From: Phascolomyces articulosus
Taxonomy: Eukaryota > Mucoromycota > Mucoromycetes > Mucorales > Lichtheimiaceae
Assembly (NCBI GenBank): GCA_025677815.1
Contig: JAIXMP010000020.1
Location: forward strand, 62,001 to 126,000
Direction of reading: 5' to 3'
Length of the DNA stretch: 64,000 nt
Numbering within the stretch: the first letter of the stretch is position 1; every line of letters begins with the position of its first letter. A program made the position numbers and the translations under genes. Positions 41,263-54,665 of the stretch are shown here, one piece after another. The notes under the pieces are model-generated. The model saw only the letters and a list, made by a program, of their open reading frames with translations. It was not told where the DNA came from and did no database searches.

Positions 41263-43523
41263 TTATTCTGGACAAGCAATATTCAATGCTTCAGCATCCG
41301 TTTTTAACTTTTCAACTTCACTATCATCCCTATCGCTTGTAGAAGAATCACTCATGGAAGGTTTCAATCGTTTCTCACAAACAGGTGAACTTGTGGTAGG
41401 AATCGTATCTCCTGTTTGTTGCTTATCATGATCTGCATTTTTTACTTCCTCCATCATCTTATTCAAAGAATGTTGTGATAACGATCTTGAATGTCGTTTA
41501 AATTTGCTTACAGCTTTCATCTATAAAAAAATGAATATTTATAAATAAAAAGAAAAGCATATGGTTTAGTAACACATTTGATATAAATTAAAAAAACATG
41601 TATATACACTAGACCCAATTTATATATTCTATCAATTTATATAGAAAGAGGGGGAATTAGAAGATTGCTTACCACTGTGAATATACTAGCAATACTAGAA
41701 ATGGCGTTATTGATTTCTTCTTCAGTAACTTCAGTAACAACCATTTGACAGTTATCTTCTTCAGAAATCATTGGATCTTCACCATCCTTAGTTACCCATG
41801 GATGTACCTTTTTTTTTAAGAAATAGTAAAAACGTCAGTGAAAAAAAAAGGCAGGTTATAAAAAATCACATGGTTTAGAGTTTTTCTGTACACTATCTAT
41901 ATTACGGAAAAAAAATTTTCCTTCTCAAATAATTACCCTGATTTCTGGCATAGTTATCCGTTCATCTGGATTCTTTTCAAGTAATCGTTGTAAAAGATCA
42001 AGTAATTGAGGATCCAAATCACCTCCATATTCAATTCTAATAGAATAGTATCCATTGTTAATATTCATCTATTCATCTTTTTTTTTCCCTTTTCCTCACC
42101 ATTCTCCTTCATCCTTGAAATCGAATACATACGGATCATGACTGATTTTACTCATCAATTCCACAATATTATGGCTCATGAATGGAGGTCGTCCATAAAT
42201 CAAACAATAAAGTGTAATACCCATCGACCAAATATCAGCAGCTTTACCCGATATTTCCCCATGACTTGGGATACATAATTCAGGTGCCATAAATGCTGGA
42301 CTTCCTGCAGATTTTTTCAGTCGATCATCCCCTTTATGAAACATCTCAGATACACCGAAATCGACAATTTTTAATTCACCATCCTTTGATAAAAGTAAAT
42401 TATCAGGCTTAATATCTAACAAGAAAACACGTCATCATCATCATTGAATCAGTATAACTCTTTTTCTCCTCCTCTTTTCTCCTTTTTTCTTTTCAGTCCC
42501 GTGTTGGTGTACTCTCTCTTTCAATAAATCCAAAATTCCATCACCAGATCAAACCGTTTTTTTTTTTTTTTACCTCGATGAACAATATCATTGTTATGCA
42601 CTATATGAAAAAGGGAGAGAGAAAGGAAAATGGTCGATCAACCTTCAAAAGTAATTCCTTTTTTTTCCTTTTTTTGCACTAACATGTTAAAAAACTCACA
42701 GTATTCAATTCCCAATATGATCTCTCTGAAAAATCGTCGTGCCATCTCGGATGAATAAGGAGTTGCTGTCTTATCGGATTCAATATTCATTAATACACCC
42801 TTATGTGCCATCTCAAACACTATGAAAAGATAAATAAACCTGTATCAGTTTCTTATATATTTATCAATCGACTGATCCTCTCTCTCTCTCTCTTTTGTTT
42901 TTTTTTTTTTACTCCTTGGATACTTTACCCATAAAAAGTGAATCATCATTTGGATCATCCAACACCTCATAAAGTTTGACCATATTAGGATGATTGAGCT
43001 TTTTCAAAATAGCCATTTCTCCTCGTACAAGATCCAATGGATTACTATTAACGGGTGTGCCTAATCTACCAACACCTAATCCCATGATCCGTCCTCGTCC
43101 ACGTCCTCTTGGACCTGGTCTTCTTAACATTGCTGATTGTTCTTTTCGTCTTAAACGAGACTTACTAAATTCTTTAATAGCCTATTCAAGAAAAAAAAAG
43201 ATATTCGTTATTAGAGTATATCACTTTGCAAAATTAGGTGAAACAATTTATCTCAGGGACACTCCTTTGATCTATGGACTTACATATTCATTTCCTGTAT
43301 TGGTATCAATACCCAAGTGTACAGTACCAAAAGCACCTCGACCTATTTCTCGTTTTAAAAGATAGTTATTGATTTTACGTAAACCGTCCTTGGTTTCAGA
43401 CGTTTTTGCACCCAAGGTTTCTACTACAATAGAACCAGGTCGGCTTTTCGATCGTGAAGTAGATGTGGTTGGTTTTGGCGATGCAGGTTGTGTTCCTTCG
43501 TCACTACTCACTGAAAGGTACAT
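41263..43523 (-). CDS. CaMKK/Ssp1-like kinase (Snf1-activating type)
   Basis: Probable upstream kinase of AMPK/Snf1 and of CaMK. Exons in coding order are 43523-43284, 43181-42929, 42819-42700, 42600-42574, 42415-42133, 42036-41937, 41807-41673 and 41520-41263, giving 471 residues. Glycine loop IGRGAFGTVHLG at 60-71, AIK lysine K83, then an Arg/Pro/Gly-rich insert (PGPRGRGRGRIMGLG) that typifies CaMKK. HRD 212-214, DFG 232-234, APE 257-259 with AGSPAFMAPEL. The end of the domain reads HPWVTKDGEDP then EVTEEEINNAI, as in CaMKK. Donor 42132 is used rather than the later GT at 42099, which would yield a stop. Exon 4 is 27 nt. The first ATG is uncertain, since CTTTCAG just after it could be an acceptor for an earlier exon. 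Confidence 0.87.
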
Positions 43524-46112
43524 TATATTTTTTATCAGTTTTACAATTAAAAAAAAAAAGGAATAATAACACACAAAAAAAGAAAAAAGAGAGAGAGAAT
43601 GTGAATGAGAAAAAAAAACAAAAGAGTGTCGAATATATATATTGAACAAAGGAAAAGAAAAAAGGAGAAAGAGTCCAAGGGGAAAAGAAAAAGGGCAAAA
43701 CGGAAATGGATTCGGTTCAAATGGATCGAAAGAGAGAATATACCCACATCCTTCTCACCCCCAACACCACCTAAAAAAAAGTGGCCATTCTTTCCCGTTC
43801 ACTTGATACTTACTTTTTTTTTTATAAATGGCTAATTTCGTTTGAAAAGGGAAAAGAATGAGAAAGAGAGGGAAAGAAAGGAGGTGTATGTTTGAGTGTG
43901 GCTTGACCTAACAGTAATCAATGCGTTTTATGTATGATTTGATGAGATAAACTATCCAATGATAAAAGAGCTAATTAGAATGCAATTGATCGAGCCTTTT
44001 TTGGTGGGGCCTGCAGGTCCACTCTTCTTTTTTTTTTCATCCCCCACACACATATAATAACATACCAACACCGTTGAAATAATTGTCTTGGCAGTTGAAT
44101 GAAATTTTATTAAGAAAAAAGAAGCGATTATCCTTTAGAATGAATGTATTACATGTTCTTTTAAGGATATCTAACGGATGGTCAGAGGTTATTATAAAAA
44201 AAAAAACCTCAATCCAACTTATTGATTCCGTTGAGCCGAGCATATTCCTTCAACTTTAATGGGCGATACGTTTGCTAAGCAAGGTTAGACTGTTTAAAAA
44301 AAAATAACACCCAGCGAAAAAAAACTACAAATGCCAAACCGAAAAACTCATCATGACAATTTTTAGAGTACTAAAAACAAATTGCTGTTTATACCAATAT
44401 ATGATATAGGTACCATGTTTTATGTAACTTATCTCTTTTTTAACCAAGACTCGCACACATGCAATTCTATTATGTATGCATAAAAAGCACATGGATATAT
44501 GATATCTCTTGAATGCTAACCTAAACTTAACTAGTAACTACCAATGAATGACTTGAGTGTTACACCGAAAAAACAGGGTCTCTTGTTTTTTTTTTCTTTT
44601 TAATCGAATAACCAGAACGAAAAGCTTTCACAATTCCAAGTGAAACTCGTCTGAGACAATCACCACGAGAAATTTTTTAATCTTGGCATTTATTCATTTT
44701 CAGTAAAAAGATACAGTGGTTTTTTTTTCTAAGAAGAAGATGATGATTGTATTGTAATATAATAATACTAAATTGACTCCTTTTGAAAATAAATTCTATT
44801 GTTGGTAATATGTGTCCATATCGGGAACAACAACAATGTTAAAGATGCTTATCCGTATGAGCTATTTTAAAATTTGCATTTTCCCTCCAGCTTGACAGCG
44901 AAACCAAATTTCAATAGGCAAGATGATTAAAGAATTTCATCAATGGGATAATTATATATATTAACATCGCAGTTTTCATGATGCTATACATATCAACAAT
45001 GGAAGATAATAAAGAAATTCATGTATTACGTTTTATTATACAGGAAACAAAGCATTATTGGACTTTATGCTTATGGTATTCATTATAGAAATAAATGATC
45101 AAGGTATGAATTTTGTGAATACATTTACTGGAGTATCTAACGAACTGTATCTATGTGATACTAATTTATAATATGCAATATATAAATATATAAATATATA
45201 GTAATAATATGTACAATGTTTTGTCATGACGAGTAATAAAAATAGTATATCGCAACCGCTAGTTACTGGGAATGTATATTACTACTGCTGATGTAGTAGT
45301 TGTAGTACACATAGCATCGAGCAAGAATGTCATTGAACATAATATGTTACAAAAATAATAAATAAACCTGACTTCACAGTTGATTAGCTTTAGCTAATAT
45401 GTATTTTATAGCATTTCTTCGCATAACGAGATGCATATCTTACTGGTTTTCAGGAAAAGAGTTGACTAAAACATGATATCATATGTCTTCTTACCTCGAT
45501 TCAAGCGATGTAGATAGTATTTATTCTAGAAAAAAGAAACATTTAGCTATGATCACCAAGAAAAGATTGATTTTCGTCAAAAATTATTATATCATGTTTA
45601 ATATAAGAGCTTCTCCTCTGGAAGGAAATGCTTTTATATGAATACTATTTCCCACAACACAATATTTATATAAAAAAATATTATTAAAAAAAGCAAGAGT
45701 ATTACTCGATTCTTACTATGAAAGAATAAATATTATTATATATATCAGTACGCCATCATCATAACTCCTAGGTTCTTGTCCAATTGTTCTCTGAAGGTAA
45801 GAATAATAAAAAGTTTTCTGAAAAGTGTAAAAATGAATTTGTTTGCCTTTTGTTTTACTCCATAATAAATTTGTATTGTAGAACAACTGCAAATAATAGT
45901 ATAAAATAACCCAGGTTTTTAATTTGGTTTTCTTTAAAAAAAAAAAGAACTCATCATTGTTATCTACTAATGTCAGTAACATAATTAGTCCATTTAATAT
46001 TTTTAGTAGGTATATAGAATGAACAGGGCATTCTACTTGGTGTATATATAAATAGCAATTCATTTTTTTTATCATACTATGATCACTGAACTTTATCATC
46101 GCGCACTCTTCA
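43524..46112. other. Intergenic region
   Basis: About 2.6 kb. The first part is the CaMKK-like upstream region, AG-rich on the + strand; an unseen 5' exon is possible. The rest is AT-rich. A 135-codon minus-strand frame at 45716-46123 overlaps the start of the next gene and shows no domain; I do not call it. Confidence 0.45.
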
Positions 46113-46872
46113 ATGGCTAACAAAGAGAATTACACTCTTCTGTTTACAAGAATACAGCAATGGATTCCTGATACGGCAAACGATATAATTGAACCTATGC
46201 AATCACATGAAAAACATCATAATCTTTGTGAAAGAATAAAGAAAATGGCTAATAATAATGATAGAGTGTAAGTTTTTGTATTTATTATAACAATATATTT
46301 GCTGTATCGATTTCCTGCGTAATAATATTAAAAATAACATAACATATTTATATATACACTCTAGTCCAATGGATTCATCTAGTGAAGAGAGTGGTGATGG
46401 TGAAGACGGTCGATTCCTTATTCTGCAAGAAAAACATCGCCAATTTGAACATTTCCTACTTTGTGTAAAATTTCAATTGGCAATCGAGAAATATATTATA
46501 AATAATAAATGTTCATCTCCTGCGGATGACCCCGAACGTTCACACACTTTGATCGCAATTACACGTTTGGAGAAAATCATTCAAGTCTATTTAATATTAC
46601 AGGCTGAAAAATGTTGTTACCATCGAATACTTGGAGATGAGTTGGAAGAAGGCAACATAGTTATTGAATCTGATAGGTAAGGATATTAAATGAAAAAAAT
46701 GATGATGATGATTATTTTAAAGTTATTTTTTTAATTCATTGATTCATCATAAACAATTTACAACATCAGTGCTATGATGCATGTAGCGGCTCGGAAAGAG
46801 AAGGAAAGCAAGTTTCAAGAAGAACATAGAATACGTGCTTTAGAGTTGGAAGATGATTTGAAAAATATCTGA
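46113..46872 (+). CDS. Unrecognised 189-residue protein, tandem-duplicated
   Basis: Three exons, 46113-46267, 46365-46676 and 46770-46872, with clean GT-AG borders and in-phase joins, give 189 residues. I do not recognise the family. The product is mostly helical-looking and charged: an N-terminal part with HEKHHNLCERIKKM, an acidic Ser patch (SSSEESGDGEDG), a cysteine-containing middle (FEHFLLCVKFQLAIEKY, KCCYHRIL) and a charged terminal helix (EEHRIRALELEDDL). No signal peptide or membrane segment is visible. That the gene is real is supported by a decayed downstream copy at 47646-48301 that preserves the same exon pieces in the same order. Function unknown. Confidence 0.65.
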
Positions 46873-47645
46873 ATAACTATATGTACTACTATACACTATA
46901 GTAGCATCATCCATCATTAATAATAAATGTTATACGTAATAAAAGACGATAACACTACTACTATGTTATTACATTGCCTTTTACAGAATCATAATAATTT
47001 GACCAAGTAATAAAAAATACACAAATGTTATTTTAAGTATACATATGTAACTATATTCTTTATAAAAATCGCTCTGTATTTTATTATGTATGTCAAACAA
47101 AAAAAAAAAAACAAAACAAAGAGACATCGCCTTTTTGCAAATCCCTTATTGGTACTCTATTATTTTCACTCTTTATATTCTTTACTACTAAAAAAAATAG
47201 AGTGATATCCCCCCAAAACAAACGTACTAAAATCAACTTTTGTTATTTTGTTATTCTATCATAAACATTTCCTTCTTGGGAGAAATGATAATAACGGTGA
47301 CTATATTCAACCATTTTTTATAATAACATCATCAGGCTCTCTTTTTTTTTTTTTTTTGTTCTTTTGAAATAATGTTTCTATTATAGTCATCGTCGTTGCC
47401 ACTGTAAACAACCAAATATTTATTATGCATCATTGTCATGGTGAAAAAATTTAGAACCTTTGATTGTTTTGAGACTGAATAAGCAGGAATATTTGAATTG
47501 GGATATATATATATTAACACCATTAGTAAAATTAACATTACCACATCTACGTATATCCCCTTTAATGTATGAAAAATCAGCAAGAGCTCATTTCGTTTAC
47601 AGTAGCAGAGAACTGAATTTCTACTATAACGTATGGCATCATAGG
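46873..47645. other. Spacer between gene and its decayed copy
   Basis: About 770 bp of AT-rich DNA with A and T runs. No gene seen. It separates the intact gene from its tandem pseudogene. Confidence 0.5.
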
Positions 47646-48301
47646 ATCCATGCAATCACATGAAAAATATCATCAAGTTTGTGAAAATAAAATAATGTCT
47701 AATAATAATAATGAAGATGAACTGTACTTTCTATTATAATGAACACTTTATCAGCTGAGTCACTAAAAACATGACGCCTTCATATCTAAATATTTTATCC
47801 AGATGATGGTTTACCTAATATCGATAGTCATCATCAAATTTCCTGTTATGCAAGAAAAGCATCGCGAATTTGAACATTTCCTACTTTGTGTTAAGTATTA
47901 GTTAGCAATAGAGAGATATCTTTTATACAAATGTCCACCTCCTAGTGGTGACCCTGGTCGTTCACTCATATTGAATACAATTATACCTTTGTAACAAATG
48001 ATAAGAATGTATTTAAGAGTACATGCCAATGTCTGTTGTTACCATCAAATTCATGATATGATGGAGGATCATACAATAAATATTATATCAGATAGGTAAA
48101 GAGCAAAACGTGAGCTATTACAATAATGAGCCTACTATTATTGCATGATAAATTAATTAAAATAGGTGTATTAATGAACCTATTTGTTTATTTCACACTA
48201 ATAAACGATAATCCATTAGATATTAGGTCGATATTGCGGATTGTAGAGTTATAGAAGGTTGATTTGAAAAAGAGCATAGAGTACGAGCCTTAGAATTGGA
48301 A
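47646..48301 (+). pseudogene. Decayed tandem copy of the 46113 gene
   Basis: Segments matching all three exons of the upstream gene occur in order. ATGCAATCACATGAAAAA at 47650 matches exon 1. AAGCATCGCGAATTTGAACA (near 47858) and TTTCCTACTTTGTGT match exon 2. GAGCATAGAGTACGAGCC near 48270 matches exon 3. Stops have entered the frame (for example TAG shortly after TTTGTGTTAAG) and there are small indels. Differences are spread along the length, so the duplication is old. No start codon equivalent to 46113 is visible. Confidence 0.75.
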
Positions 48302-48313
48302 CCAAACATTTTC

Positions 48314-48346
48314 ATTACTAGTCTTTTTTTTTGTTAGACTAGTAAT
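48314..48346. repeat. Perfect 11-bp stem-loop
   Basis: ATTACTAGTCT (48314-48324) and AGACTAGTAAT (48336-48346) are exact reverse complements around an 11-nt T-rich loop. It lies between the pseudogene and the CLASP gene. Role unknown. Confidence 0.7.
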
Positions 48347-48615
48347 AAATAACATGCAGGAAAAGGGAGGTTTCCATGCAACAATAGAAAAAAAAATTTC
48401 CCCAATAACTTTTTTTTTCAAGTCCAGCTTAACTAAAAAATTCACGCTTCTTTTTTTTTTCACAAAAGTAACTTTACCACAAACAACCAACACCAAAATT
48501 CAATGTAATTCGACCCCTTCCCCCTCCAAAAAAAATCCTCTCAATCCATTATTTCAAACAATAATAATAATAATAATAATAATAATAAACCAATATAAAT
48601 TATTAGGCAATTCCG

Positions 48616-51600
48616 ATGAAAGAAACGGAACGTTATTTGACGTCTATGCTAAAGCATTTCGACGGCAAAGAATCAGACACCAATTGGGAGGTACGCGAAC
48701 AAACCATTAATCGTTTGCGAGAAATTGTCCAATCCACCATCATACCCGAAGAAAAAGTCAATTTAGCGCGTTATATACGTTCCTATGGTGAAGCCATTGG
48801 TCATTCAGTAAGAAATATATATATATACTCATGAAAGGAAAAACAAGACGAAAGAGAAAAAGAGGGGAAAGAGTGTTGTATTATGATAATAACAACAATA
48901 AACGGAATGAAATACACGTATTAGGTACAAAGTTTACGCACAACATTAGCATTATCAGCCCTTGGATTAGTAGAAGATATTGGTGTTCAACTGGGATATG
49001 ATTTAGATCCATTCACTACCGATCTATTATTTCTTCGATTATTTCGTTGTGCTAGTACCACCAAAAAAATCATTGCCATCCATGCCAAGGACGCATGTAA
49101 TTCTTATTTATCCAATATACCCTATCGTTTTCGTATTGTTCAACACATTACAGAGGTCATGGGAGAGAAAAATATCCAATTACGTCATTATGCAACCCTT
49201 TATTTGAAAACCATTTTGGAAACGCATACAAGAGAAGGAAATAGTGGTAATATGATTGAAAAATCGGGTGGGCTGGACCTAGTCGAGAAAGCCATGAAAA
49301 AAGGACTTTCAGATGCTTCGCCTATGGTACGTGAAGCATGGCGTCAAGTGTTTTCTATTTTACAAATCCATTGGCCAGAAAGAACTTCAAGGTAAAAAAA
49401 AAATTATATAAAAAGGGTCCTGGGTAGTACAGCATAAATGGTTTTATTTTGTCAGATCGAAATAGCTTATACAAAAAAAAAAGGTTAATGCAAAGTTTGG
49501 ATACGAATGTTCAAAAATCATTGGATAAAATATCTGTCACCAAAACGACTACCTCTACAAAACCCATAATGAAACGCCCAAGTTCTTATCGAAGTAGTTT
49601 ATCTTCTGTCTCCTCCTTTTCTACTGTATCTACAGTGTCTACATGTTCTTCATGGTCTTCTGCATCTTCTTCCTTATCTGCAAGATCTACAGGATCATCC
49701 ACATCAAGACCTTCAAGTCGTTCAAGGCTTTATAGTCAACCTACACTTCGTACTAATAGTCCTCTTGCATCATCTCAAAAATCATTTAACGTACCATCTC
49801 CTTCCAAATCCTCATCTTCTCTACGAACGACAACACGGGAAAAATATACACAATTAGCATCTCTTCCACCACCTATACGTGTTCCTCGAAAACGTGTCCT
49901 TGAAGAAGAAGAAGGAAAAGAGGATAAAGATATAGTAAAAATGAAAACACAACGCTACAATATTGAAGAAGAGGAAGAAGACAAATCAATTCCATCTGAT
50001 CATTCTATGAATAACAACACTCATCATATCAACCAATACCATTATGAACAACAACAACAACAACAACAAACGCGACCTTTTAATTCACAACTTGCCATGG
50101 CGACCTTATTACAAATGCTAAAAAGTGACGACATCAACTCCAATTGTCGGGCCATTCGACGATTATCGGAAAAACTTAAAGGATTTTCGAATGTGTATGG
50201 CTGCGGATCATTTGTATTACCGAACGATGTTCCCTCCACAACGGATTTACAACCGATTCTTATCAATTATATATCACGCGAAAAAACAAAAGATCATAAA
50301 TTTTGGAAAACGCTCATGTCATGGGATTGTGTTGTTGGGATCTACACGCGAGTTCTTTCTCTTCAACATTATATTCCCGCTCTCATCTTGGCAAGTCAAG
50401 ATATTTCTTTTTCTTTGAACCATCATACTGACAACAACAACAATAACAGACATGGAACATTTCAGTCACATTCATCGTCGTCAACCCAAATCAAAGACAC
50501 GTGCCGTATCGGAATAGGCCGCTTAAGAATGTATTTGGGAGCGTATGATACTCAATTACCCAAACATTTATTGGAAACACTTGATCAAACGCGTTTTCAT
50601 TTTCAAGATCAGAAACAACAACAACAGGCTATTGTTTTATATCTTGTGGAATGGATGGATGAATTGGTATGCGAATATGTGGGTCTTGGCAAAGATAAGG
50701 AAGATGATCAGGACAAGGAAGAAACATTCCTTCTTCAAGTCAAGGAAGGAAGCGATGTTTATTTTGAAGAGGAAGGTCATCCAGCGTATCCTTGGTTTGA
50801 TGATGAAACAAATATACAGGAGGCCATGTCACAATGCTTGTCACTATTAGAAGTCACTCGTCAACAAGAACAAGAAGGGAAGGATGGATCTGGACTTGTG
50901 GCAAAGACACTGACTACATTGGTCGGCCGATTGCGGTTATCCAACGAACGTGTATTTGATCCGTTCTCCGAACGGTTTGAATTGGCGATGCAACCTTCTA
51001 CTTGTGGTTCCCCGCAAAAGGACCCAGCAATAAATATAGAAAGTCCATTGTTGATGTGTCAAGATTGGAAATTTGATGATACCATTGTTGATACGATTCC
51101 TGATGAAGAGGAAAGTTCAGGTGCTACTCAAGAATTTTCAAAAATGGATCTTCAAACCAATGTAAGTTTTTATAAGTCTCTTTTTTCAACCAAAAAAAAA
51201 AAAAGGTTACACGTTATTCATGCCTTGTTTGTTCTACAATAAAATAGAAAAATTTTACGACTGGTTATTCAGGCGGACAACAACAACAACAGCAACACAC
51301 CACTGTGGCGGATCTGGAATTACAACAAGAACCCCAAGAAAAATTGGATCAAAATAATCATCAAAAATTAAAAGATGTATTAATACGTAGTTTAGAAGAA
51401 CCTACCTTGACTTTGGAAAAATGGACCTTATGGCAAAATATATCCAGTCGATCCCCTGTGATTCATATGGAAACTTCGGATTATTTTACACTTTGGACAA
51501 GTCATGATACCTCCTCTGGACCTTTTATTATGTTATTAGAAAAAGTCATGGCATCTGTTGTTTCCTCGGAACGGGATGAAACGATGGCTATTGAAGCTTT

Positions 51601-51830
51601 ACGTCTTGTGAAAAGTCTTCTCCGCCATCAACCGGCGGTCCTAAAATATTATCAACAAATGACAACGAACAAGGAGGAGGAGAATTGTACGTTATCGATT
51701 GCTTATTTACTTGCTGAAGTCTTGCAAAGAGCCACGACAAGTCCTTTGATCAAGGTAAATTTGGGGGGGGTAGGGGAGGTTTAAAAGGAAAGATTACGAT
51801 TGAACCCGAATAGAGAGGATGCTTATCACA

Positions 51831-51867
<37 letters not shown>

Positions 51868-52463
51868 TATTAGTTATCATCCCTTGCTGAAACAACCTTT
51901 GTGGAATTACTTTCTGTTTTATCAGATAAACAGAAACTACAGATCATATGGTCTTTACTAAGAGAATGGCTGGAAAACAATGAACAAAAGTCCGCAGTAC
52001 GTGCTTTATTTGTGTACCTGAGCAAGACAGTGAGTAAGGTTGAAAGAATATCCCTGGAATCTTCATTAGACCCTAGTATCTTGATAAAGGTATATATTAT
52101 TTATTTTGTTGAATTTTGGGGGAGGAGGTGGTTGATATATAAAAAGATGACAATGGAAGAAGAAGAGAAGAAAAAAGAAGAAGATGGAAGTATAAAAAAA
52201 AATACCAAAAGAAGAGAGATATAGTTTTGTTTATGGGTGAATTCAATTAGAATTATAGAATGATAATAACCAATTTATAAATATAGGGATATAATCATGC
52301 AGAATTAATCGTAAGAAGAGCTTGTGTTCAATCTATTGTGGAGATTTATAAAATATTAGGAGAAGGATTTTTAAAAACTTATCTTTCTCCATCATTAAGA
52401 ATCGATCAAATTGATTTATTACGCCATTATATAAATATGACTATGAAGGATGGTTTATTATAA
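48616..52463 (+). CDS. CLASP-family microtubule-stabilising protein
   Basis: Probable CLASP (Stu1/Cls1/Peg1-type), which promotes microtubule rescue at kinetochores, spindle and cortex. Exons are 48616-48807, 48925-49391, 49484-51161, 51293-51754, 51874-52089 and 52287-52463, giving 1063 residues. The N-terminal ~220 residues form a TOG-like CLASP_N domain (NWEVREQTINRLREIV, TLALSALGLVEDIG, HYATLYLKTILETH). A basic Ser-rich segment follows (about residues 225-380), the usual microtubule-binding region. Helical-repeat segments end in the conserved AELIVRRACVQSIVEIYK. Exon 3 must begin at 49484 and exon 4 at 51293, inside CAA repeats, for frame. An earlier 5' exon is possible, but upstream DNA is pseudogene and repeats. 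Confidence 0.84.
51833..51869. repeat. TTA trinucleotide microsatellite next to a splice acceptor
   Basis: About 12 TTA units end four bases before the CLASP intron acceptor at 51873, replacing the usual polypyrimidine tract. Confidence 0.85.
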
Positions 52464-54665
52464 CTTGTTGTGATAGAAGTTAGCCAATAAAAGCTTTTTA
52501 TTAATACCATGCATTCAGTCTCCTCCTCCCACATGTATGTTTTTATTATATAGGCAATAAAAGCATTTTATTTTTATTTATTTATTTATTTATTTTTATA
52601 TAAATAAAAAATGTATATAGTCACCTTATGAAAAAGGAATTATCTATTCGTCAGGTGATGGATGGCTTTTTTTTTGACAGATTTCATATAATTTCCATGG
52701 GATGATGATATGAGAGAGACACACACACATGTTTGCAAAGGAAAGCATAATATAAGGTTGACAAGACGTCACACAAAATAAAACTTTAGCCGAAAAGGGA
52801 ATGTTTGAATTATTTTATGATTATTTTCCAATTTTGATTTCAATAAAATAGTAAATGTAAAATAGATGCATATGCACCTTATATTACCACGTGTATAATA
52901 TATTTATGTTGTTTATGTTGTTATTTTTTTAAAAAAAAAATACATTATATTTCATATGAATCAAACGGTACCTTTTTGACCCCAAATGTCTACTAAAGAG
53001 AATTTACCGGGATAATTGAAGGTACGGAGAGAAGAAGTGAAAACCTCCATGAATTGTCATCCGACAAAAAAAAAAAGAAAAACGTTTTTTTTTTATTTCC
53101 TTATCACCTTATTTTTTTTTTCTCCCTTTCAACAAAGAATTAGACCAAACCAGCCAAGACTAATAATAAAAAAAAGAAATTTTTTTTCTTCATTTTTTCC
53201 CGTAGGTTTCCCGTTTTAGTTCTTTTTGGTCTGATCAAAAAACAAATCCATTCTTTTTTATTTTATCTCGTTTTTTATCACAGCTTTCTGTAAAAAAAAA
53301 AAAAAAAGTATGGGGTTAAAAAAAAACCACACATTTTCATTGATCAGTGAAATGGTTTTAGATCCCTGAATGTTTCTTGCTTATGTTAAATCCCCCATGT
53401 GTGAACTTGATCAGAATATGAATGGTATAGTTTCATTATTAGATAAACTTATGATATTGGTTTTGATGTTGTTTCTGATATAACACCTCCCCCCCTCTTC
53501 CTTCTCTCTCGCACCTATCGGCAGGATCCGATCGGTTTATCTCTTATAATATAATAAATTATTTATAAGGGTCCGGGAGATCGTGGGTGATGGCTGGAAA
53601 CAAAAAAACCACACAACCATTTGAAATAAATCTTTATCCATAATTCGGGCATTCTAATTTTTTTTTATTTTATTTTTGTGGGGTCGGACCCTGCATCTTA
53701 TAACTTTTTTTGCACTTTCCTCCACCCCCCAAAAAAAAAATGAATGCTTGATGCTGCAGCATATAAATTTTTTTGTTGTTCAGCTTTTTTTCACTAAGCA
53801 GAAATTTTTTTTTTTATAAAAAAAAGTTGTTGGACTCAGCTATAATGTAAACAAGAGATAATGTAATAAGCTGATTAAAAATAAACACTCTTATATAATA
53901 CAGTATAAAACAGTTTTTTCTTTCTTTTTTCAAGCTCAACTTTCTTTTTTTTTTGTATAATAAATCATCAACAATTCCTTTCCCCCCCGCCCTGTCCTTT
54001 TTTTTTTTGCTTGTGATTTCTTTTTTATATAATGTTCCACCCGCACAGATATATAAATCTTCATCGATCTAAACTTGAACTTCTTCTACCCTTCCCTCCC
54101 CCCAAATTCACACACTTGAATCATTTCATATTATCAATAATAATAATATAATCATCATCATCGTATACTGTTATTTTACTATTACTTAACTCTAACCCCC
54201 CATCTTTTTTTATTTTTATTTTATTCTCACCAATGTTTTTCCAAAAGAGGTGTCTCTGTGTGGGGGGGCTCGTGCACTTGAAGAATTCGAAATAAGGAAA
54301 GTTACGGAACAAAAAGAAAAAATATATTATTGTCACGCAATTGAATACTATTTATTTTAACATCCCCTGCTTTTTTATATATATTATTATTATTATGACT
54401 CTATCTAATATATATATATATATATATTCTTTATTTCCCTCTCCCCTCCCCCCAATGAAAGGTAAACTGTCAATCATAGAATCCATCCCTTTTACTATTA
54501 GAAATATCACAAGTGTGGAGTTGGGATCCTTTACACCTTACTCAACTCAACCCCCACATTATTTCCCGCATTGCTCCGTCCCCAAAACTTTATCTTGAAA
54601 TAAAAAAAAAAGTCCTCCAGAATTTTTGATTTGATCAGTCAGCAGCAATATTTATTATTTATTAT
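52464..54665. other. AT-rich convergent intergenic region
   Basis: About 2.2 kb between the convergent CLASP and Rrp43 genes. It has many homopolymer A and T runs, TTTA repeats near 52567 and (TA)n near 54411. No supported gene; open frames here are low complexity. Confidence 0.55.

Noticed and set aside
42100..42132. Extension of CaMKK exon 5 to the GT at 42099
   Set aside because: Joining from there gives a TGA at the junction. The donor at 42132 keeps phase and matches the kinase fold.
43272..43835. Additional + and - frames around the CaMKK 5' end
   Set aside because: Lys/Arg- or Phe/Ser-rich shadows of a purine-rich leader; an upstream non-coding exon remains possible but cannot be placed.
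45716..46123. 135-codon minus-strand frame
   Set aside because: Overlaps the start of the supported 46113 gene, is AT-driven (Tyr, Phe, Ile, Leu) and has no domain.
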